64,000 bases of DNA from NCBI RefSeq assembly GCF_051020955.1, contig NW_027476741.1, positions 62,001-126,000 of the forward strand, written 5' to 3'. The position numbers were made by a program, and so were the translations under genes. This DNA is from Megalopta genalis. Taxonomy: Eukaryota > Arthropoda > Insecta > Hymenoptera > Halictidae. Positions 58,197 through 64,000 of the stretch are shown in pieces (position 1 is the stretch's first letter; each line of letters begins with the position of its first letter). Under the pieces are notes generated by a model, which saw only the letters and a list, made by a program, of their open reading frames with translations, was not told the origin of the DNA and searched no databases.

Positions 58197-58260
58197 CAAA
58201 GGCACAGCAATCGGTCACCCCACAGTAACCGGCTCCACTTCCCTAACATTCGGCGGATAC
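58141..58260 (+). repeat. Dispersed repeat, copy 2 (CGAACCAAAGGCACAGCAA family)
   Basis: Aligns with 31083-31200 through ATTCGATAAATATAAA, CGAACCAAAGGCACAGCAA, GGTCACCC and CACAGTAACCGGCTCC. Confidence 0.65.
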
Positions 58261-58289
58261 CGTCTGGTAACTGTGAACGTGACGCGGTT

Positions 58290-59594
58290 ACATTCACCGA
58301 AGTTAGTTATTATTTCTTTTTTATCCCTGAGCCATTCCTCTATTTCCCCACGCGATACCGAGTGTGTTTACTGGTACTTTCGGGGCCGGAATGCGCGACT
58401 GGTATTTCGGTATCATCCGCGAAGGATGCGGAATGATCGCGGAATGTGAGAATCGTCTGAATCTCGGAAACAGCGTTTTCGTCATGTTCGCGACATAAAC
58501 CTGGTCGAAGGAGAGACAGAGGCGAGCCAAACTTTCTCGAGATGATGGAATTCCGTGGCGTACGCGCGGTCCCGAGTTTTGTTGGGACAAATTCCGCGCG
58601 TATACGCAATCGCCGTAAACGGCTCGAACGCAATTAGAGCCAGACGTTTCGCTTTGACTGAAGTCCTAACGGCACCGCATCCGACGAATCAATCCGGAAC
58701 AGTAATTAAGAATGGCATCGTGGGACACCTTTGTGCGTATCGTCCTCGGCGGTCGTCCATCCTTTATAGTTTTCCCGTTAATTACGCGTGCCTGCCGCGA
58801 CTCCAAGCTCACCGTCGCGGAGCTACGTCTACGACGGAAGCAATAAAATTGTAATCACGGACGTCGGTCTCGCAGTCGGGCAATAATACGATTCTTACGT
58901 TGCTCGAGGAAATTGCAGTGGATCCGTTGGACGCTGAGTATCCCCGGTGAGATTTATTCAACGTTTTCGACACATTTTTCTTGTACCGGATGCTCGGCGG
59001 AACGCGTTCCCCGCTACTCACAATGTGTTTAACGAGCGCAGAGTGTTAGTCGCTAAGGTAACTAGGTCGAGATGATCGAGTTAAGTCTAAAAGCGGCATT
59101 CGGCGTGGAAAGGGAAGGGAACGATAAGCATTTTATCTTTTGCACTGTGGAAAATGTTGAGTGACACGTGTACAAGCTCCCGATACCTTCCGGCGAACGT
59201 GTTTCGCGGTGGAAATAAAGCAATTGTCGTTGCACAAACTGTGCTCGCGCCGTTTAGGTAGATCTTTGATCATTCCGTTCGTACAGAAAATGGTTTCATT
59301 GCTTTTATAAAGGTGCTTACGGATCATTCGCGTTCAGGACTGCCATCGGAGGTAGACGAAAACGAAGTTCGAAATTTAAAAAATTTTTAAAATTGATAAA
59401 AATACAAAATTCATCGGTCCAAGCGATTTCTGAAATGTCCAATGTCTCGAGGTCAACCTAGAAACATATTGAAGCTTCAAATAGACCACTTTATGGAACT
59501 GGTAAGATATTAAGAAAGATATTTGTAAGTATTGGACGGAACTGGCGCTGTCGTTGATCTTTTTTTATTCGATACGAACAAATAATTGCTCCAG
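58290..59594. other. Non-coding stretch
   Basis: Several overlapping open frames of 70-99 codons occur on both strands, none with a recognised domain. Confidence 0.45.
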
Positions 59595-59742
59595 CTACAA
59601 TTGAGCCGTTTATTTTGAAAGTGGCACAAGTTACTTTTTCAAAAAAATCGAGTTAATGGCAACACTAATTACAATTGAACGGTATCTTTTCATTAAAAAA
59701 AAAGTGACTTATGCCACTTTCAAAATAAACGGCTCAATTATA
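59595..59742. mobile_element. TA-type MITE with 42-bp inverted ends
   Basis: The left end ATTGAGCCGTTTATTTTGAA then AGTGGCACAAGTTACTTTTT pairs with AAAAAGTGACTTATGCCACT then TTCAAAATAAACGGCTCAAT. The spacer is about 60 bp. TA lies outside both ends (TAC on the left, TATA on the right). It carries no coding frame. Size, ends and TA target fit a Tc1/mariner-type MITE. Confidence 0.85.
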
Positions 59743-60116
59743 ATTTGTAAACTCTTATTGACTGCTTGCATTCTTTGTTCTTCACATAAATTTCATTTCA
59801 GCTGTTAGCAAACAGTGAAACGAAATATGTACGTACTAGGATCGATGCTCCCTGGAAGTAGAAATATCCAGTGACTGTCAGACACGGTACAAATAACGAT
59901 CTCAATAAATTTTCGTGCTCGACTCTTTTGCTCGCGTACAGTCATTCGATTTATACCGTATCTCTGACTATGAAAGTTCATCGACACGTTTGGTCGAACG
60001 AAAGGCCAAATATTTTTGCGTTCTGGTGTTCACGCCGTGACTTCCGGCCAGGGAAATGCCATAACGACGTATCTTCCTTCGGCTAAAAATCGACAAGAGG
60101 TCCATTTAGGACGAAA

Positions 60117-60957
60117 AGGTTTACTTTTGTAATATTCTGATATAAAAATAGTTTATTATCTAAGAATTTCATATTGAGTTCTCTGATGGATGATAATATA
60201 TTTAAATAATACAATGATTAGATGATAAAACGTTTCGATAGCAGAATATTGGAATAATAAATGGTCTGATAAGACAATACAAGATGTATAAATTATAAAA
60301 GAGTAAAATATATATTTGGTATCTCTGTGCACACCATTTTAATTTTCTATTATATAAATATCGTCAGTATAGTCAAGCTTGAACGATAATAATTACTGGT
60401 TTTATTGACATACTGACGATATTTATAGGAAATAGAAATGGTGTGCACAAAGATACCGAATAGATTTTTTACTCTTTTATAATTTATACATCTTGTATTG
60501 TCTTATCAGACCACTTATTTTTGCAATATTCTGCTATCCAAACGTTTCATCATCAAATCATTGTATTATTTAAATATATTACCATACAGCAGAGAACTCG
60601 AATGAAATTCTTCCATCATAAACTATTTTTGGGTCAGTATATTACAAAAATAAGTAAATATCCATTGGATATCCATACTTGAACGATAATAATTACTGGT
60701 TTTTATTAGCATACTGACGATATATATAGAAAATAAAAATAGTGAGCACAAAGGTTCCAAAAAGATTTTTACCTCTTTAATAATTTATATATCTCGTACT
60801 GTCTTATCAGACCATTTATTTTTGCAATATTCGGCTATCCAAACGTTTTATCACATAATCATTATATTATTCAAATATATTATCATCTAGCAGAGAAGTC
60901 GAATGAAATGCTTAGATAATAATCTATTTTTGTGTCAGAATATAACAAAAGTAAACC
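60117..60957. mobile_element. Fold-back element with a duplicated right arm
   Basis: The left arm (about 60117-60390) begins AAGGTTTACTTTTGTAATAT. The outer right arm (about 60690-60957) ends ATAACAAAAGTAAACCTT, its reverse complement. A second right-arm copy (about 60400-60655) lies between them. Shared landmarks are GATAATAATTACTGGTTTTA, TACTGACGATAT, GTCTTATCAGACCA and TCTGCTATCCAAACGTTT. Arms are about 270 bp, AT-rich, with scattered mismatches. No coding frame. The target duplication is not clear. Confidence 0.85.
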
Positions 60958-63399
60958 TTCAAATAAGGAAGTACTATATTTGACCACTAGGTTATAAGAA
61001 TTATCAAGAACCGATATACTTAAAAAATGATAAAGTAAGTAACAGCTTCAAGGAAACAAATAATCGCGGGCCAGAAACTGATCGCGACTAACTAAGATCA
61101 GAGTTACCGGGTACTATTCAGACTGTTCGGGGCATGGTACACCGAATCTTGATACAGATATAATTACAGAGTCATCCGATATTATTTACTCTCAGCCCCG
61201 TGCATTCATCCGATACGATTCAGGTAAGGTATTGTTATTCGATATGCGTAGTTCATTGGGGACACAGAAGGAGCCGACAAACGCAACCGTTCGTTCGGAC
61301 CAACACAGAACTGCATAATCTATAGCCTATAGCATAGAATATGTAGATTCTATACCATCGACCTGGCTGCTATTTATGACGATCCTAGAGTGCCCAGATT
61401 TTTTTTAGCGAACTTTCAAGAGTTACCTCGCATGCGCGAAGTCGTAGAGCATCTTAGGGATTTCAGGATATTCTGGATATCCTAGTATTCCCTGTCCAGG
61501 ATGGTCCCGAGGTCTTCGAAGCTTCTATGGAGTCCCCAACTTGCGAAATCCTTGAAATCCCTGATACTCGATTAGACCTGTTCGATACACGAAACCCCGG
61601 AAGTCGAGGTCCATAAGACTTTGCTCAGACCCCACATGTGTCAGATTGTGCTATTATTTCCCGGTTCGAATGGTATCGCGGCGGTCTTTACTGAAAGTAC
61701 ACAAAAGCGGAGTGGAGCAGCAGTTCGGATTGCCAGCCGAATTACCAGACTTGGTTATTGATAGAAACACACGTGCGTTAGTGAAATAATTTGCCCAGTC
61801 AAGTATATGAAAGAGCATGGTATTTAATAGCAAGTATACATAATGTAGTAGACATTACTACTTTCTTTGTCTTTTTAAGCAGGCTGTACTAAACGAATAA
61901 CAAGTATAACGTTTGTATTTTATTGCGTGGGTATTATGTTCGTTATCAAGTTGGGTGAAACTCTCGACATACTTTTCTAAAGACAGTACTCCATACAGTA
62001 CAAAACTAGCACTGGAATACCTCTGTTTCTTTTTTAATATGAAAAAATATTATTAACAGATGTCTCACGGTTAATAAGCTGAAAATGTCTATGAAACTGA
62101 TATTTTTCTTGGTATCTTTCCTTCGAATCATTTCTCTATAAAACGAGATAATTTTTTTTCTTCTGACTTTATTTACTTTAATTCCTAGATACTGATAATG
62201 GAAGAATCGAATTTTGTTTCAACTCGTGACTGACTCATTTACTGCACTGCAAATGGTTAAAAACATTCTTGGTAAATCGGAATAATATTTTAAAAACTAA
62301 CCAATTTACTAAAGTCATTAAACTTTAAAATATTGGGCAAATCTAGCAATCGATTGAAATGATGAAAAAGATTGGAATAATGAATAAGGTTAAAAGCTCA
62401 TGAAAATTTAGAGAATACTTGTCGTAGATCCCGGTAACACGGACGGCTGAAAATACCATCGAAATCTGTTCTCGACTCGCGTAGTTATCGCATTTCCATC
62501 TCGTACGTGCAAGCATTTATCCATCGAATGATTCCGCGACAATATTTCCAGCGGTCGCAGACGATTTACAACAGAAATGCAACGCGACAGAGTCGCATAC
62601 TAAATTTCAGCCGCATTAAATACCGCGGCGCCGAATGCATGCCGCAGCACCCGCGACATTTATTTCGCGTCGCGCAATCCAATTTGCATCTGTTTCTCTT
62701 TACGCGTATCCACTTTTCGCGAACCATTCGAAACGCGCGAATCGGATTTCCGCGGCGAGGGGGGGAGGCGACGCCGAGCCCGGCACCGAACTTTCCAACA
62801 AACTCAATTGGGATTTCGTGTATCGTATCCTGGTCGATTAAAGACATGCTTATCCGGACGGCGTGCCGGTGCACGCGTTTCGCCTTTCGGAGTCGCAGCT
62901 TAGAAAATTTGCATAACGATATACAGACGTAATTGGAGCCTCTCTAATGCTGTTGTAGGTCAGATGAGCCAATTACTGTGCCTCGTTAGCGGACTCCTGG
63001 CGTTCCCACTGCTGAAAACAAATCCAGCAATTTAATGAACAGTTTTGAAGAACTCAAAGGTACAGAGTTTCTCAATAGAGATAACTGTATCAACAAAATT
63101 TCCTGTTTACGTTTCTTCTTCTCGAAAATACGATTTGATGATGATTCAGAGATGATTAAAATTTTCAGGTTATGTAGGTTATTTGAACAAATAATCACTG
63201 TTTTGTTCTCCGGTAATTTTAATTCGTTTCACCAACACAATTCGTTCACTATTTTCTCGAGTTTTGCTGAAAAATTCACGAAATCGATATAAAAAAGTTC
63301 AAACAAATTTTATAGTATTAGAAGAAATTAATTTGAATTTAAGTAGAAATGTTTGGTATATCTTTTTCGATTATGTTATTTATGCTTGAAAATATACAA
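60958..63399. other. Non-coding stretch
   Basis: The GC-moderate block at about 61.0-61.8 kb differs from its surroundings and could be an unrecognised element. Overlapping frames at 62507-62932 and 62566-62874 lie on opposite strands in a GC-rich patch and match nothing I know. Confidence 0.45.
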
Positions 63400-63445
63400 A
63401 AGACGCAGTAATTGGCTAGCTCACAGTAATTGGCTCCAGTGTCCT
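63400..63445 (+). repeat. Dispersed repeat, short copy 3
   Basis: CGCAGTAATTGGCTAGCTCA then CAGTAATTGGCTCCAGTGTC aligns loosely with CACAGCAATCGGTCACC and CACAGTAACCGGCTCC at 58202-58238. Confidence 0.45.
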
Positions 63446-64000
63446 ACACGTTCAATTAGCGAGGCCCCCCTCGGCCTCGCAGTTGGACGAGTCGCAAGTG
63501 ACCCTCGGGAACCCGTGAGGTCGCCGAAATATTGCCGTAGATCGGACGAAAAAATCGCGCGGCACCTAAAACCGGGAGATATATGTCCACGGATAATATG
63601 TGATCATTGCTTTTGCACCCATACTCCTTAGCCCTCCCGCGTTTTACGAGTGGAATTCTTCTTCCGCTCGGCCCCTTTTCCGAGTCCTTGGGGCTGTTCC
63701 TCCTAGATCAGCAGTTATCGTTCGTCCGCGCTAAATAAGGCGAACGCTGTGTCGCCGATGAATCGATCAACTCGGTGATCTATGTATCCTTTTTCTTGTC
63801 GCTACCGAAATTTGAGTTTTTTAGGCGAGCATTTGACGCGACATCGGCGTTGGAGTCGCCTCTTTGTCGCGCAAACTGTTGCGCGATTGCGTGTCCCTCG
63901 GCGACGAAAAGCGCGGTCGCAGCTGCGATAATTATGAACGAATGTGTCGGAAATTTGACGTCGAAGTTTCGCGACACCGCGAGTCAAACCTGAGAATTTT
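63446..64000. other. Non-coding end of the window
   Basis: Nothing recognised. Short open frames on both strands only. Confidence 0.45.

Noticed and set aside
61000..61800. Solo LTR
   Set aside because: Composition is suggestive, but no paired terminal sequence, TG...CA ends or duplication could be fixed by eye.

Overview
This is eukaryotic, insect-like genomic DNA, probably from a hymenopteran such as an ant, bee or wasp. That assignment is an inference. It rests on AT-rich non-coding sequence, many microsatellites, TTAA-flanked and TA-flanked miniature inverted-repeat elements, an internally deleted mariner, R1-clade non-LTR retrotransposon pieces and a Ty3/gypsy-type LTR element. I found no intact host protein-coding gene, no rRNA and no convincing tRNA. 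The window reads as a gene-poor stretch built from tandem repeats and decayed mobile elements.

Layout. Positions 1-6979 are three unrelated tandem arrays laid end to end: a 30-bp minisatellite (1-5120), a T-rich roughly 11-bp array (5121-5755) and a purine-rich hexamer array (5756-6979). From 6980 to 19878 there is mostly unannotatable non-coding DNA with a CTCTAT-type array (10607-11178) and short TC and GA runs. A 4.2-kb Ty3/gypsy-like element lies at 19879-24091. It has two LTRs of about 400 bp, a primer-binding site resembling the tRNA-Pro type, a broken gag with an N-terminal SAP-like motif, and a broken pol that has lost the integrase core. From 24.1 to 35.1 kb there is non-coding DNA with one palindromic MITE, a perfect 32-bp hairpin and a 144-bp tandem duplication.

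From 35.1 to 38.4 kb is a nested structure. A MITE has been split by two consecutive non-LTR retrotransposon-like segments. One is a 5'-truncated ORF1 with three zinc knuckles and no ORF2. The other carries three tandem copies of a roughly 285-bp unit. The same target sequence CTGTCTCAAAATTA occurs at all three junctions.

From 40.7 to 41.2 kb is a 501-bp mariner deletion derivative. From 42.4 to 45.0 kb are two decayed paralogous F-box genes on the minus strand. From 45.2 to 48.2 kb are two TTAA-type MITEs and an AT-rich palindrome. At 49.76-50.08 kb is a 44-bp tandem repeat centred on the palindrome GACGAGTATACTCGTC. From 50.9 to 51.9 kb is the C-terminal end of an R1-clade ORF2, followed by a second copy of the palindromic MITE. 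The last 10 kb hold a 55-bp tandem repeat, two degenerate tandem duplications, a TA-type MITE and an 840-bp fold-back element.

None of the genes here look able to work together in a pathway. The only recognisable protein functions are retrotransposon Gag and Pol, transposase, and an F-box (ubiquitin-ligase adaptor) family. All are broken.
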